Source: Rufibacter psychrotolerans (GTDB lineage Bacteria > Bacteroidota > Bacteroidia > Cytophagales > Hymenobacteraceae). From it: 64,000 nucleotides of DNA. The position numbers and the translations under genes were made by a program. Positions within the stretch are counted from its first letter, which is position 1, and the number at the start of each line of letters is the position of its first letter. The notes below the pieces were generated by a model, which made no database searches, had not been told where the DNA came from, and saw nothing but the letters and a program-made list of their open reading frames with translations. The stretch spans positions 248,001-312,000 of the forward strand of contig NZ_JAFFJV010000001.1 in assembly GCF_016924645.1 (NCBI RefSeq). Reading direction: 5' to 3'. This document shows, in pieces, positions 1 through 8,109 of this stretch.

Positions 1-216
1 CAGCTGGGAGGCAATGGTGTCGCCGTTCTGGCCCAGTAACAGCGGAAAAGCAGTGGCGGCGGGTACGTTCCTGAGCTGATTGCGGGTGAGGGTGATGGCC
101 TTGTCGGTCAGGGCCACTGAGGACCGGTTGGTGAGCACCACTTCCTGGTGCGCCACGCAGGAAGCAAGGGAGCAGCTCAGCGTGAGAAAGGAGACAAAGA
201 GGCATTTTCTTTCCAT
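1..216 (-). CDS. Lipoprotein N-terminus, probable DUF4861 family (cut by window edge)
   Basis: This is a 72-residue amino-terminal fragment; the rest lies left of base 1. It starts at ATG 216-214 and opens with a lipoprotein signal peptide (MERKCLFVSF, then a hydrophobic run and lipobox LASC, modified Cys about residue 20), so the mature protein should be membrane-anchored and secreted. The following segment (NRSSVALTDKAITLTRNQL, then a P-x-L/V strand and GDTIASQL) resembles the start of DUF4861 proteins, which carry a DDLDGDG segment right after the point where the window ends. DUF4861 proteins are frequent in pectin and other polysaccharide utilisation loci, matching the divergent rhamnogalacturonan genes. 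The family call rests on memory of the family pattern; the lipoprotein call is seen directly. Confidence 0.6.
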   Translation of the reverse strand, partial: MERKCLFVSFLTLSCSLASCVAHQEVVLTNRSSVALTDKAITLTRNQLRNVPAATAFPLLLGQNGDTIASQL

Positions 217-592
217 GGCAGGTTCATTTAAGGCTGGCCGAAGGACCAACTGTTGGTTGTTCGTAGTTCCAAAGGTAGCCAGGGCAGCGGAGCCCACAAT
301 CCTGCGCTGCCCTGTTTTTAAAGGAACCACCCCGCCGCAGGGGCTATGATGAAGGTTTGCGCTCCAATTAGAAGTACTGGCAGGATAGTGCAGGATAGAA
401 AGCGCGGCACCGGTTGGTACATTTCGGTTCAATGAAAGACCGGGCAGGGGCGAAGGCGTAAATTTTGGCGGCTCTGCTGCCAACCGCCTCCCAGGCCGCC
501 CGAAAAGTATCGGCCAGCCGTTTTGGGGCCTTTTTCATGAAAATAGCCCCAAAACCAAGGCCTAGGCAAGGTGCTTTCTTACAACAAAAACC
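217..592. other. Divergent intergenic region, pectin genes
   Basis: A 376-bp gap between the leftward DUF4861-like gene and the rightward lyase gene, so promoters for both directions should lie here. It contains two near-tandem copies of CAGGATA (381-387 and 391-397), the first extending to CAGGATAGTG, a 10-mer that recurs upstream of rhaT at 8517-8526. The PIR36 palindrome at 520-555 sits next to the lyase start. No convincing promoter consensus or coding sequence was found. Confidence 0.5.
520..555. repeat. PIR36 palindromic repeat, copy 1
   Basis: Near-perfect 36-bp palindrome: left arm GTTTTGGGGC, centre TTTTCATGAAAA, right arm GCCCCAAAAC. It ends 37 bp before the lyase start in a divergent gap, so it cannot be a terminator of a flanking gene in the usual sense. 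It is the most symmetrical copy of the family in the window. Confidence 0.85.
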
Positions 593-2446
593 ATGACTCT
601 AGCTCCCTCTGTACGTAACACGCTCTTCCTCTGCCTGGCCCTGCTGGGCGCGGGGCCGGCGTGGGCGCAACGGCAAATGGAGTATTTAGACCGCGGGCTG
701 GTGGCGGTGCCGAAGGGTGCAGATTCGGTGTACGTGGGGTGGCGAATGCTGGGCACCGACCCTGACCCTATCGCCTTCAACGTGTACCGCGTGGTGGGCA
801 AGAAGAAACCCGTGAAATTGAACAAAGCCCCGCTCCTCCACAGCACCAACTTTGTGGATGCCCATGCCCCTGGACCGCAGCCGACCAGCTATTTTGTGCG
901 GTCCGTGCTCCACGGCAAGGAACAGGCCGCTTCTGAGCCTGTGCAACTGTGGGCAAAAAACTATCTGTCCATCAAATTAGAGACCCCCAAGGGGTACACT
1001 CCCAACGATGCCTCGGTGGGAGACCTGGACGGCGACGGCACCTACGAGATTATCCTGCACCAAACCGGCCGCAGCCTGGACACCCCGGCCAAAGGCTTTA
1101 CCGATGAGCCTATCTTTCAGGCCTACACCCTTACCGGTACCCTGCTGTGGTCCATCAACCTGGGCAAGAACATCCGCGAGGGGGCGCATTACACGCAGTT
1201 TATCGTGATGGACCTGGACGGAGACGGCCGAGCCGAGTTCGCCTGCAAGACCGCCGACGGCACCACCGACGGAACCGGCAAAACCATTGGCGACCCTTCC
1301 AAAGACTGGCGCGACGCCAACGGCAAGATCTTGCAGGGCCCCGAGTACTTCACCGTGTTTGACGGCCTTACCGGGGCGGCCCTGGCCACCGCCGATTACA
1401 TTCCGGGCCGCGGCGACCTGGGCGGCTGGGGCGGGGTGGGCGGCAACGGCTCAAACGACGCCAACGGCAACCGGGTAGACCGCTTTGTGGCCGGGGCCGT
1501 GTACTTAGACGGCGAATTGCCCAGCGTGCTCATGTGCCGTGGCTACTACGGGCGCAGCGTGATCGCCGCCTGGGACTACCGCAACGGGCAACTGACCTCG
1601 CGCTGGGTTTTTGACTCAAAAGACCGGAACAACCCGTATTCCGGCATGGGCAACCACGGCCTGAGCATTGCCGACGTGGACCAGGACGGCAAGGACGAAA
1701 TCATCTACGGGGCCATGGTGGTAGACGACAACGGCCAGGGACTGTTCACCACCGGCCTGCGCCACGGCGATGCCCTGCACGTGACAGACCTGGACCCCGA
1801 GCGCCCGGGGCTGGAGGTGTTTGGGATACACGAGAACGAAACCAATACCACCGGTCCGGGAGCCGCGCTGTATGACGCCAGAACCGGCCAGATTCTGTGG
1901 CAAGGCCTGGAAGGCCACGACGTGGGCCGCGGCGTGGCCGCCGATATAGACCCTGCCAACCCGGGGGCGGAAATGTGGTTCTCGGGCTCGCAGGGGCTGC
2001 TCAACCTCAGGGGCGAAAGGATAGGGAAGAACCCGCCCTCCACCAACTTTGTGGTGTGGTGGGACGGCGACCTTACCCGCGAGCTGCTGAACGGGAACTA
2101 CATTGACAAGTACAACGGGGGCCGGCTGTTCACCGCCGAGGGCTGCGTTTCCAACAACGGCTCCAAGTCAACCCCCACCCTGAGCGCCGATCTGTTGGGC
2201 GACTGGCGGGAAGAGGTCATCTTCCGGACGAGAGACAACCAAGAGCTTCGCATCTTTACCACCAACCTGCCCACCCCGCACCGGCTGCCCACGCTCATGC
2301 ATGATCCGCAGTACCGGTTGGCCATTGCGTGGCAGAACGTGGCCTACAACCAACCGCCGCACCCCAGCTTCTACCTGGGCCACGGCCCGAAGCAGGTTAA
2401 GCGCATACCCATTAAAGTCATGAAGCCCAGAAAAGGAATACAGTAA
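593..2446 (+). CDS. Rhamnogalacturonan endolyase, PL11 family
   Basis: Predicted secreted lyase that cleaves the alternating rhamnose-galacturonate backbone of rhamnogalacturonan I by beta-elimination, leaving unsaturated ends. The protein has 617 residues, typical of PL11 (YesW/YesX type). Residues 1-25 form a signal peptide ending AWA-Q, and mature residues begin with the PL11-like RQMEYLDRGLVAVP. Calcium-loop repeats of a beta-propeller are visible: DLDGDGTYE (about 144), DLDGDGRAE (about 207), DVDQDGKDE (about 361), plus DLDPERPGLE and DIDPANPGAE. The next gene starts on the base after the TAA stop, so the two are probably translationally coupled. The products are substrates for the esterases and the GH105 enzyme downstream. 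Confidence in family is high; the exact cleavage mode is inferred. Confidence 0.93.
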   Translation: MTLAPSVRNTLFLCLALLGAGPAWAQRQMEYLDRGLVAVPKGADSVYVGWRMLGTDPDPIAFNVYRVVGKKKPVKLNKAPLLHSTNFVDAHAPGPQPTSYFVRSVLHGKEQAASEPVQLWAKNYLSIKLETPKGYTPNDASVGDLDGDGTYEIILHQTGRSLDTPAKGFTDEPIFQAYTLTGTLLWSINLGKNIREGAHYTQFIVMDLDGDGRAEFACKTADGTTDGTGKTIGDPSKDWRDANGKILQGPEYFTVFDGLTGAALATADYIPGRGDLGGWGGVGGNGSNDANGNRVDRFVAGAVYLDGELPSVLMCRGYYGRSVIAAWDYRNGQLTSRWVFDSKDRNNPYSGMGNHGLSIADVDQDGKDEIIYGAMVVDDNGQGLFTTGLRHGDALHVTDLDPERPGLEVFGIHENETNTTGPGAALYDARTGQILWQGLEGHDVGRGVAADIDPANPGAEMWFSGSQGLLNLRGERIGKNPPSTNFVVWWDGDLTRELLNGNYIDKYNGGRLFTAEGCVSNNGSKSTPTLSADLLGDWREEVIFRTRDNQELRIFTTNLPTPHRLPTLMHDPQYRLAIAWQNVAYNQPPHPSFYLGHGPKQVKRIPIKVMKPRKGIQ

Positions 2447-3229
2447 ATGATACAATCCAGAAACATCATGGCGTTGGGCTTCTTCCTGGTTCTGGGAGTG
2501 GGCCTTTTGGCTGGGTTTACCCAAAAGGCCCGGCCCACGCTCTACATCATAGGCGACTCTACCGTGCGCAACACCAATGAGGGGTACGCCGGTTGGGGCT
2601 CTTACATGGCAGAGCAGCTGGATACCACCAAGCTACGCGTCAGCAACCAGGCCATGGCCGGCCGCAGCACCCGCACCTTTGTCAAGGAGAAACGCTGGGA
2701 GAAGGTGTTGGCTACCCTGCAGCCCGGTGATTTTGTGCTCATGCAGTTCGGGCACAATGAAGGCAGCGTGCCAGACACCAGCAGGGCGGGCTACCGGGGC
2801 GTGCTGCGGGGCACGGGCCCCGAAACCAGGGAACTCACCTGGCCCAACGGGCAAAAGGAAGTGGTGCACACCTACGGCTGGTACCTGCGCAAGTTTGTGC
2901 GCGAAGCCCGGGCCAAGGGAGCCACCCCCATTATTGCCTCCATGATCCCGAGGAACCAGTGGAAAGACGGCAAGGTGGTGCTGGCCAACGACAGCTTCGG
3001 GAAGTGGGCCGCCGAGGTAGCCCAGCAGGAGGGGGTCTTGTTTGTGGACTTGAACCAGATCACGGCCGATAAATACAACGCCCTGGGCCCCGAGAAGGTC
3101 AAGGCGCTTTTCCCCACCGACCACACGCACACCAACCTCGCCGGGGCCCGGCTCAACGCCGCCTCGGTGGCGGAAGGCATCAGGAAAGCTAAAAAGCACC
3201 CTTTGGCCAGATACCTCAGGAAAACCTGA
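2447..3229 (+). CDS. Rhamnogalacturonan acetylesterase (SGNH, CE12), copy 1
   Basis: Removes acetyl groups from galacturonate residues of rhamnogalacturonan so that lyase and hydrolase can act. The protein has 260 residues with a hydrophobic N-terminus (residues 8-24) that serves as a signal peptide or anchor. SGNH blocks are clear: GDSTVRN with nucleophile Ser38, the Gly block NQAMAGRST, the Asn block FGHNEG, and the catalytic pair DHTH with Asp225 and His228. Family members usually read GHND in the Asn block; here it is GHNE. The gene abuts the lyase stop codon with no spacer, which supports one transcript. It is about 72 bp upstream of a second esterase of the same family. Confidence 0.9.
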   Translation: MIQSRNIMALGFFLVLGVGLLAGFTQKARPTLYIIGDSTVRNTNEGYAGWGSYMAEQLDTTKLRVSNQAMAGRSTRTFVKEKRWEKVLATLQPGDFVLMQFGHNEGSVPDTSRAGYRGVLRGTGPETRELTWPNGQKEVVHTYGWYLRKFVREARAKGATPIIASMIPRNQWKDGKVVLANDSFGKWAAEVAQQEGVLFVDLNQITADKYNALGPEKVKALFPTDHTHTNLAGARLNAASVAEGIRKAKKHPLARYLRKT

Positions 3230-3301
3230 CGCCCTTGGCCGCGCTTTGCTTGCAGGCTGTCTTTTCAACCGCGTTCTTTAGATGTAACTTACCCTTAGCC
3301 T

Positions 3302-4135
3302 ATGTTCCGCTTTCTACCTACCAACTATTTTACCACCTGGTGCTTCCTGCTCTGTCTGGGGGTAGCGGCCTCGTGCGCGGTTGTGAAGCAGCACCAGGCC
3401 AGGCCCACCCTGTTCCTGATTGGCGACTCTACCGTGAAGAACGGCAAGGGCAAAGGCGATGGCGGGCTCTGGGGCTGGGGGAGTTTCCTGGCCGGGCACT
3501 TTGACACTACCAAAATCTCGGTGGAAAACCACGCCCTGGGCGGCACCAGCAGCCGAACCTTCCGCACGCAGGGGCACTGGGGCAAGGTGCTGCCTAAGGT
3601 GAAAGCCGGCGACTTTGTGATGATCCAGTTTGGGCACAATGACAGCAGCCCGGTGAACGATACCCTGCGCGCCCGCGGCACCCTCAAAAACAACTCCGAT
3701 GACGTGGAAGAGATTGTGAACCTGATCACCAAAAAGCCGGAAACGGTGCACTCGTACGGGTGGTACCTGCGCCAGTTCATCGCGGAGGTTCAGGCCCGGG
3801 GCGCTACCGCCATCGTGCTGTCGCCGGTGCCCCGCAACCTTTGGAAAGACGGCAAGGCCAACCGTAACGCGCAGGATTATGGCCTGTGGGCGGCCCAGGC
3901 AGCCCGGCAGCAGAACGCCTGGTTCATTGACCTGAACCAACTCCTTGCCGACCGGTACGAGAAAGAAGGGGAGGCGGCAGTGAGGGCCTCGTACTTCAAC
4001 ACCAAAGACCACACCCACACCCTAGAGGCCGGGGCCCGGGTAAATGCCCAGGCCGTGGTGCAGGGCATCAGGCAAAACCGGAAACTGGAACTGAATAAAT
4101 ACCTGCGCCAGGAAAGCCAGGTAAGCAGGCGGTAG
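3302..4135 (+). CDS. Rhamnogalacturonan acetylesterase lipoprotein (SGNH, CE12), copy 2
   Basis: A second deacetylase for rhamnogalacturonan, 277 residues. Its N-terminus ends in a lipobox, GVAASC with Cys25, so unlike copy 1 it is a lipoprotein. SGNH motifs: GDSTVKN (Ser43), NHALGGTSSRTF, canonical FGHND, and KDHTHT near the C-terminus. Copy 1 and copy 2 share the framework HTYGWYLR / HSYGWYLR and PRNQWKDGK / PRNLWKDGK, showing that they are paralogues. Copy 2 carries an insertion after GHND (around residues 120-150) absent from copy 1. Different placement and loop size may mean different substrates; that is inference. Confidence 0.9.
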   Translation: MFRFLPTNYFTTWCFLLCLGVAASCAVVKQHQARPTLFLIGDSTVKNGKGKGDGGLWGWGSFLAGHFDTTKISVENHALGGTSSRTFRTQGHWGKVLPKVKAGDFVMIQFGHNDSSPVNDTLRARGTLKNNSDDVEEIVNLITKKPETVHSYGWYLRQFIAEVQARGATAIVLSPVPRNLWKDGKANRNAQDYGLWAAQAARQQNAWFIDLNQLLADRYEKEGEAAVRASYFNTKDHTHTLEAGARVNAQAVVQGIRQNRKLELNKYLRQESQVSRR

Positions 4136-4155
4136 CGGCCCGGGCTGGACTTCCT

Positions 4156-4191
4156 GTTTCAGGGGCCTTTTCCCAAAAACAGCTCCAAAAC
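4156..4191. repeat. PIR36 palindromic repeat, copy 2
   Basis: 36 bp, arms GTTTCAGGGGCCTTTTCC and CAAAAACAGCTCCAAAAC, imperfectly complementary. It begins 20 bp after the stop of esterase copy 2 and ends 57 bp before the GH105 start. Confidence 0.75.
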
Positions 4192-4248
4192 ACCGGCCCC
4201 GAAGGCCATGAACACAAGAACCAAAGTAACCTTCAACTACATACCCCA

Positions 4249-5394
4249 ATGATGACACACCGCGTAATCTTGTTAAGAAGTTTCTTCCTGTTGAGCTTTC
4301 TGCTGGTCTTCAGCTTTGTGCAGGCCAAGGGAGACAAATTGCCCAAAAAGAAGAAGATCCTGAAGACCCTACGGCTCACCAATAACTATTTCATGGAGAA
4401 GTGGCCCGACCCGGGACTGTCCATTACCACCAACAAAACGCGGCCCAGCAACATCTGGACCCGGGGCGTGTATTACGAAGGCCTGATGGCCCTCTACAAG
4501 GTCGACCCGCAGAAGCGCTACTATGACTATGCCGTGGACTGGGGTGAGAAGCACAAGTGGGGCCTGGCCGGGGGCGTCAAGACCCGCCACGCCGACAATC
4601 ACACCGCGGGCCAGACCTACATTGACCTGTACCTCATGGACCCCAAGCCAGAGCGCATCAGAGACATCAAGCAGTCCATTGACTACATGGTCAACAGCGA
4701 CAAGGTAGACGACTGGACCTGGATTGACGCCTTGCAGATGGCCATGCCCGTGTTTGCCAAACTGGGCGTGATCTACAAAGATAACCGGTACTATGAGAAA
4801 ATGTACCAGCTCTACAACGCCTCCAAGAACCAGATAGGCGGCGGCCTGTACAACAAGCAGGAGGGCCTGTGGTGGCGCGACAAGGACTTTGTGCCCCCGG
4901 TGACTTCGCCTGGCGGGAAAGACATTTACTGGTCCAGGGGCAACGGCTGGGTAGTGGCGGCCCTGGTGAAGGTGCTGGAGATCATGCCCAAAGACGCCCC
5001 TTACCGCGAGGAGTACCAGAAAACCTACCTGGAGATGATCAACGCCCTGGTGCCACTGCAGCGGGAAGACGGCTTCTGGAACGTGAGCCTGGAAGACCCC
5101 ACCCACTACGGCGGCAAGGAAACCTCGGGCACGGCGCTGTTCGCCTACGGCATGGCCTGGGGCGTGAACAACGGCTTGCTGGACAGAGAAAAGTACCTGC
5201 CCATCATCACCAAAGCCTGGAACGCCATGGAAAAAGATGCCGTGCACCCCAACGGATTCCTGGGCTACCTGCAGGGCACCGGCAAAGAGCCCAAAGACGG
5301 GCAGCCGGTATCCTATACCAGCAAACCAGACTTTGAAGACTACGGGCTGGGCTGCTTCCTGCTGGCCGGCACCGAGATCATGAAAATGAAATAA
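4249..5394 (+). CDS. Unsaturated rhamnogalacturonyl hydrolase, GH105
   Basis: Hydrolyses the unsaturated galacturonyl residue left at the non-reducing end by the lyase, freeing rhamnose-ended fragments. The protein has 381 residues with a signal peptide ending FVQA (about residue 26), so it is periplasmic or secreted. It fits the (alpha/alpha)6-barrel YteR/YesR family: WTRGVYYEGLMALYK, DNHTAGQTYIDLY, and DWTWIDALQMAMP, where Asp160 is the likely general acid. WSRGNGWVVAAL, DGFWNVSLEDP and ETSGTALFAYGMAWG are other family blocks. The gene is in the same direction as the lyase and esterases and is followed by a long hairpin that probably ends the first transcript. Confidence 0.93.
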   Translation: MMTHRVILLRSFFLLSFLLVFSFVQAKGDKLPKKKKILKTLRLTNNYFMEKWPDPGLSITTNKTRPSNIWTRGVYYEGLMALYKVDPQKRYYDYAVDWGEKHKWGLAGGVKTRHADNHTAGQTYIDLYLMDPKPERIRDIKQSIDYMVNSDKVDDWTWIDALQMAMPVFAKLGVIYKDNRYYEKMYQLYNASKNQIGGGLYNKQEGLWWRDKDFVPPVTSPGGKDIYWSRGNGWVVAALVKVLEIMPKDAPYREEYQKTYLEMINALVPLQREDGFWNVSLEDPTHYGGKETSGTALFAYGMAWGVNNGLLDREKYLPIITKAWNAMEKDAVHPNGFLGYLQGTGKEPKDGQPVSYTSKPDFEDYGLGCFLLAGTEIMKMK

Positions 5395-5409
5395 ATCACC
5401 TCTTACCCT

Positions 5410-5462
5410 GCAGGCAAGGCAGAAGAGCCCAGCATGGCTGTCGGTTCTTTTGCCTTGCCTGC
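5410..5462 (+). terminator. Long hairpin after GH105 gene
   Basis: A perfect 12-bp stem (GCAGGCAAGGCA at 5410-5421 with its complement at 5451-5462) extends inward for about 8 more pairs including wobbles, starting 16 bp after the GH105 stop. There is no clear U-run on the 3' side, so termination is likely but not certain. Confidence 0.6.
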
Positions 5463-5576
5463 TAGGTTCCCCGGCGGGCTTCGGCTTGTCTGCCCACTGT
5501 TCTCGTCCCGAAACTTCAGAAAACTGGCCTTTCTGCCCACGGCTCAGACTGCTCGCAAATGGTTTTTGTGCCTGCT

Positions 5577-5612
5577 GTTTAGGGGCTGATTTCCTGAAAA
5601 CAGGCTCATAAC
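5577..5612. repeat. PIR36 palindromic repeat, copy 3
   Basis: 36 bp, GTTTAGGGGCTGATTTC then GAAAACAGGCTCATAAC around a 2-bp centre. It lies 82 bp before the chosen start of the two-domain esterase, downstream of the GH105 hairpin. Confidence 0.8.
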
Positions 5613-5693
5613 GCTGGCTGGCCTGCGCTTGTTTGTGGGTTCATGCCGGCAGGGGCTTCACCAAGAGTTGCAACCAAGTTTTTAAACCGTTTT

Positions 5694-7040
5694 ATGCAAA
5701 ACAAGGCCAAACCTGTTCTTCGCGCTCCCCGCGAAAGTAGATGGATAAACCGGCTCCGAGCGATGGGGCTGGGCTTACTCTTGCTGGGGAATTCGGCCTT
5801 TGCTCAGAAAACGGCTTTTAAGTTTGACTTCGGGAGCGGGAAGGTGGCGAAAGGCTATACCCGGGTCACCGCCGCCGACGTGTACTCTGAGAAAACCGGG
5901 TACGGGTTTGATCCGGCCACGCCCGTGCAAGCGGTAGACAGGGGAGGCAAGGAGGCCTTAACCGGTGATTTTGTCACCAGTGCGGCGCCTTTCTACTTCT
6001 CGGTAGACGTGCCCGAGGGCAACTACAAGGTCACCGTTACGCTGGGCGACCGGATAGGCAGCACGCTTACCACGGTAAAGGCAGAATCCAGGCGCCTCAT
6101 GCTGGAGAACGTGGCCACCCAACCGGGCAAGTTCGTGACCCAGTCGTTCATCGTCCATATCAAAGACCGGAAGATCAATGCCCACAGCCAGGTGAGCCTG
6201 AAACCCCGCGAACTCACCAAACTGGACTGGGACAACAAGCTCACCCTGGAGTTTGCCTTGCAGCCCGCCCTCGCCGCCCTGGAGATTAGCAGGGTAGAGG
6301 ACCAGGTTACCGTTTTTCTGGCGGGCAATTCCACGGTGGTGAACCAGGACGAGGAGCCCTGGGCGTCCTGGGGCCAGATGATTCCCCGCTTCTTCAAACC
6401 CGGGGTGGCCATTGCCAACCACGCCGAGTCGGGGCTGTCGTTGCGGAGTTTCATCAACAGCAAGCGGCTGGAGAAGATTTTAAGCCTCATGAAGCCCGGC
6501 GACTACGTGTTTGTGGAGTTCGGGCATAACGACGAGAAGGAGAAAGGACCCAACGACGGGGCTTACAAATCCTACACCCAGCGCCTGCACCACTTCGCCC
6601 AGGAAATCAAGAAAAAGAGCGCCCATCTCGTCATTGTGACGCCCACGGCGCGGCGCTCCTTCAACGAGGCCAGCCAGATGACCAACTCGCACGGCGACTA
6701 CCCAGACGCCGCCCGCAAGGTGGCCCAGGCCGAGAAGGTTCCGCTCATTGACTTAACGGCGCATACCACCACCCTGTACGAGGCCCTGGGGGTGGAAGGC
6801 TCCAAAAACGCGTTCGTCATTTACCCAGAGAAGAACCTGAACGACAACACGCACTTCAACACCTACGGCGCGTACCAGATTGCCAGAATTATGGTGCAGG
6901 AAATCAAAGCCAAGCAGCTGGGCTTAGCCCATTACCTGGTGGAAACTCCGCCCTATGATCCTAAAAACCCGGAGCCATTTTCCCAGTTCCAGTGGCCCGC
7001 CAGCCCTAAGTCTAGCCTGCTAAAACCAGATGGCAATTAA
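5694..7040 (+). CDS. Two-domain rhamnogalacturonan acetylesterase, GNS variant
   Basis: A 448-residue secreted esterase. I chose ATG 5694 because it gives a normal signal peptide ending NSAFA-Q (about residue 37); an in-frame ATG at 5643 would add 17 polar residues in front. Mature residues up to about 205 form a beta-sandwich that reads like a galactose-binding module (FKFDFGSGKVAKGYTRV, then GYGFD). The SGNH catalytic domain follows: FLAGNSTVV in place of the usual GDS, PWASWGQM, NHAESGLSLRSF, FGHNDEKEKGP, and NDNTHFNTYGA as the final catalytic Asp/His block. The GNS form is known among Bacteroidetes homologues. It probably deacetylates rhamnogalacturonan side or main chains; specificity is inferred from context. 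Confidence 0.85.
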   Translation: MQNKAKPVLRAPRESRWINRLRAMGLGLLLLGNSAFAQKTAFKFDFGSGKVAKGYTRVTAADVYSEKTGYGFDPATPVQAVDRGGKEALTGDFVTSAAPFYFSVDVPEGNYKVTVTLGDRIGSTLTTVKAESRRLMLENVATQPGKFVTQSFIVHIKDRKINAHSQVSLKPRELTKLDWDNKLTLEFALQPALAALEISRVEDQVTVFLAGNSTVVNQDEEPWASWGQMIPRFFKPGVAIANHAESGLSLRSFINSKRLEKILSLMKPGDYVFVEFGHNDEKEKGPNDGAYKSYTQRLHHFAQEIKKKSAHLVIVTPTARRSFNEASQMTNSHGDYPDAARKVAQAEKVPLIDLTAHTTTLYEALGVEGSKNAFVIYPEKNLNDNTHFNTYGAYQIARIMVQEIKAKQLGLAHYLVETPPYDPKNPEPFSQFQWPASPKSSLLKPDGN

Positions 7041-7069
7041 GGCAAGAAATGGGGCCAGAAGGGAAGCTT

Positions 7070-7105
7070 GTTTTTAGGCAGTTTCTGGCAAAACGCCTTG
7101 TTTTC
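7070..7105. repeat. PIR36 repeat, copy 4 (degenerate)
   Basis: 36-bp match whose inner arms still pair (AGGC-GTTT with AAAC-GCCT) but whose outer right end reads TTGTTTTC instead of CAAAAC. It lies in the short gap between the two-domain esterase and the GH43-like gene. Confidence 0.5.
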
Positions 7106-7170
7106 AGGAGAATGAAACTTTTGAAATTGACCGCTCCATGGGCTGCCGTTACGTTACTTATTTCCTTGTT

Positions 7171-8109
7171 ATGAGAAGAATAATCTGCTCTTTTTGGGGG
7201 CTTTTTTTCTTTGCCTCCTGCGCGGTGCTGCCACCGAAAACCAAGGAGGAGCAGGTGCATCTTTTCTCTTATTTCAAAGGAAATGGAGACGGCCTGCACC
7301 TAGCCTACAGTTTGGACGGATATCAGTGGAAAGCCCTTAAAAACGACTCTGTTTTCCTGAAGCCCACGGCCGGGCAAGACAAGCTAATGCGTGACCCCTG
7401 CATCATCAGGGGCGGCGATGGCCGGTTCCACATGGTCTGGACGGTGAGCTGGAACGAGAAAGGCATTGGGTACGCCAGTTCCCCTGATTTGCGGCAGTGG
7501 TCGGCGCAGCAATTCATTCCCGTGATGGCGCATGAGCCCAACGCCCGCAATACCTGGGCCCCCGAGATTACCTATGATGCCCAGCGCAAGGAATACATGA
7601 TTTACTGGGCCACCACCATCACGGGCCTGTTTCCTGAGACCCAATCCCAGCTGGACAAAGCTTACAACCACCGCATGTATTACGTCACCACCAAAGACTT
7701 CAAGACTTTCAGCCCCACCCAACTGCTCTACGAACCCGGTTTTAACGTGATTGACGCCACCATTGTGCCAGACCGCGGCCGGTACGTCATGTTCCTGAAA
7801 GACGAAACCCGCGAGCCGGCCCAGAAAAACCTGAAGGTGGCGTACAGCAAAAATCTCACCGGCCCCTACAGCGCCGCCAGCGCACCCATTACCGGAAATT
7901 ACTGGGCAGAGGGCCCTACCACGCTCAGGCTGGGGAAAAAATGGATCGTTTATTTTGACAAATACCGCGACCACAGCATGGGTGCCGTGCAGTCAGAAGA
8001 TTTAGAAAACTGGGAGGATATCTCAGACAAAATTTCCTTCCCCAAAGGCATGCGCCACGGCTCTATTTTCACAGTCACCAAAGCTGAATTCAGGAAACTC
8101 ACCCAGTAA
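7171..8109 (+). CDS. GH43-like glycoside hydrolase lipoprotein
   Basis: A 312-residue protein from ATG 7171; an in-frame ATG lies at 7138, but the later start gives the cleaner lipoprotein signal MRRIICSFWG with lipobox FFASC (Cys17). The body has a five-bladed propeller pattern of GH43-type enzymes: RDPCIIRGGDGRFHMVWT (catalytic-base block), NTWAPEITYD, YMIYWATT, DATIVPDRGRYVMFLKD, and AEGPTTLRLGKKWIVYFDK with the likely acid Glu. GH43 members usually cut arabinose or xylose linkages or galactan, so this enzyme may trim side chains of rhamnogalacturonan I. The precise substrate cannot be read from the sequence. It closes the pectin gene run. Confidence 0.8.
   Translation: MRRIICSFWGLFFFASCAVLPPKTKEEQVHLFSYFKGNGDGLHLAYSLDGYQWKALKNDSVFLKPTAGQDKLMRDPCIIRGGDGRFHMVWTVSWNEKGIGYASSPDLRQWSAQQFIPVMAHEPNARNTWAPEITYDAQRKEYMIYWATTITGLFPETQSQLDKAYNHRMYYVTTKDFKTFSPTQLLYEPGFNVIDATIVPDRGRYVMFLKDETREPAQKNLKVAYSKNLTGPYSAASAPITGNYWAEGPTTLRLGKKWIVYFDKYRDHSMGAVQSEDLENWEDISDKISFPKGMRHGSIFTVTKAEFRKLTQ

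Noticed and set aside
80..349. 89-codon rightward frame at the left edge
   Set aside because: It is antisense to the lipoprotein start and runs into non-coding DNA; composition does not match real genes.
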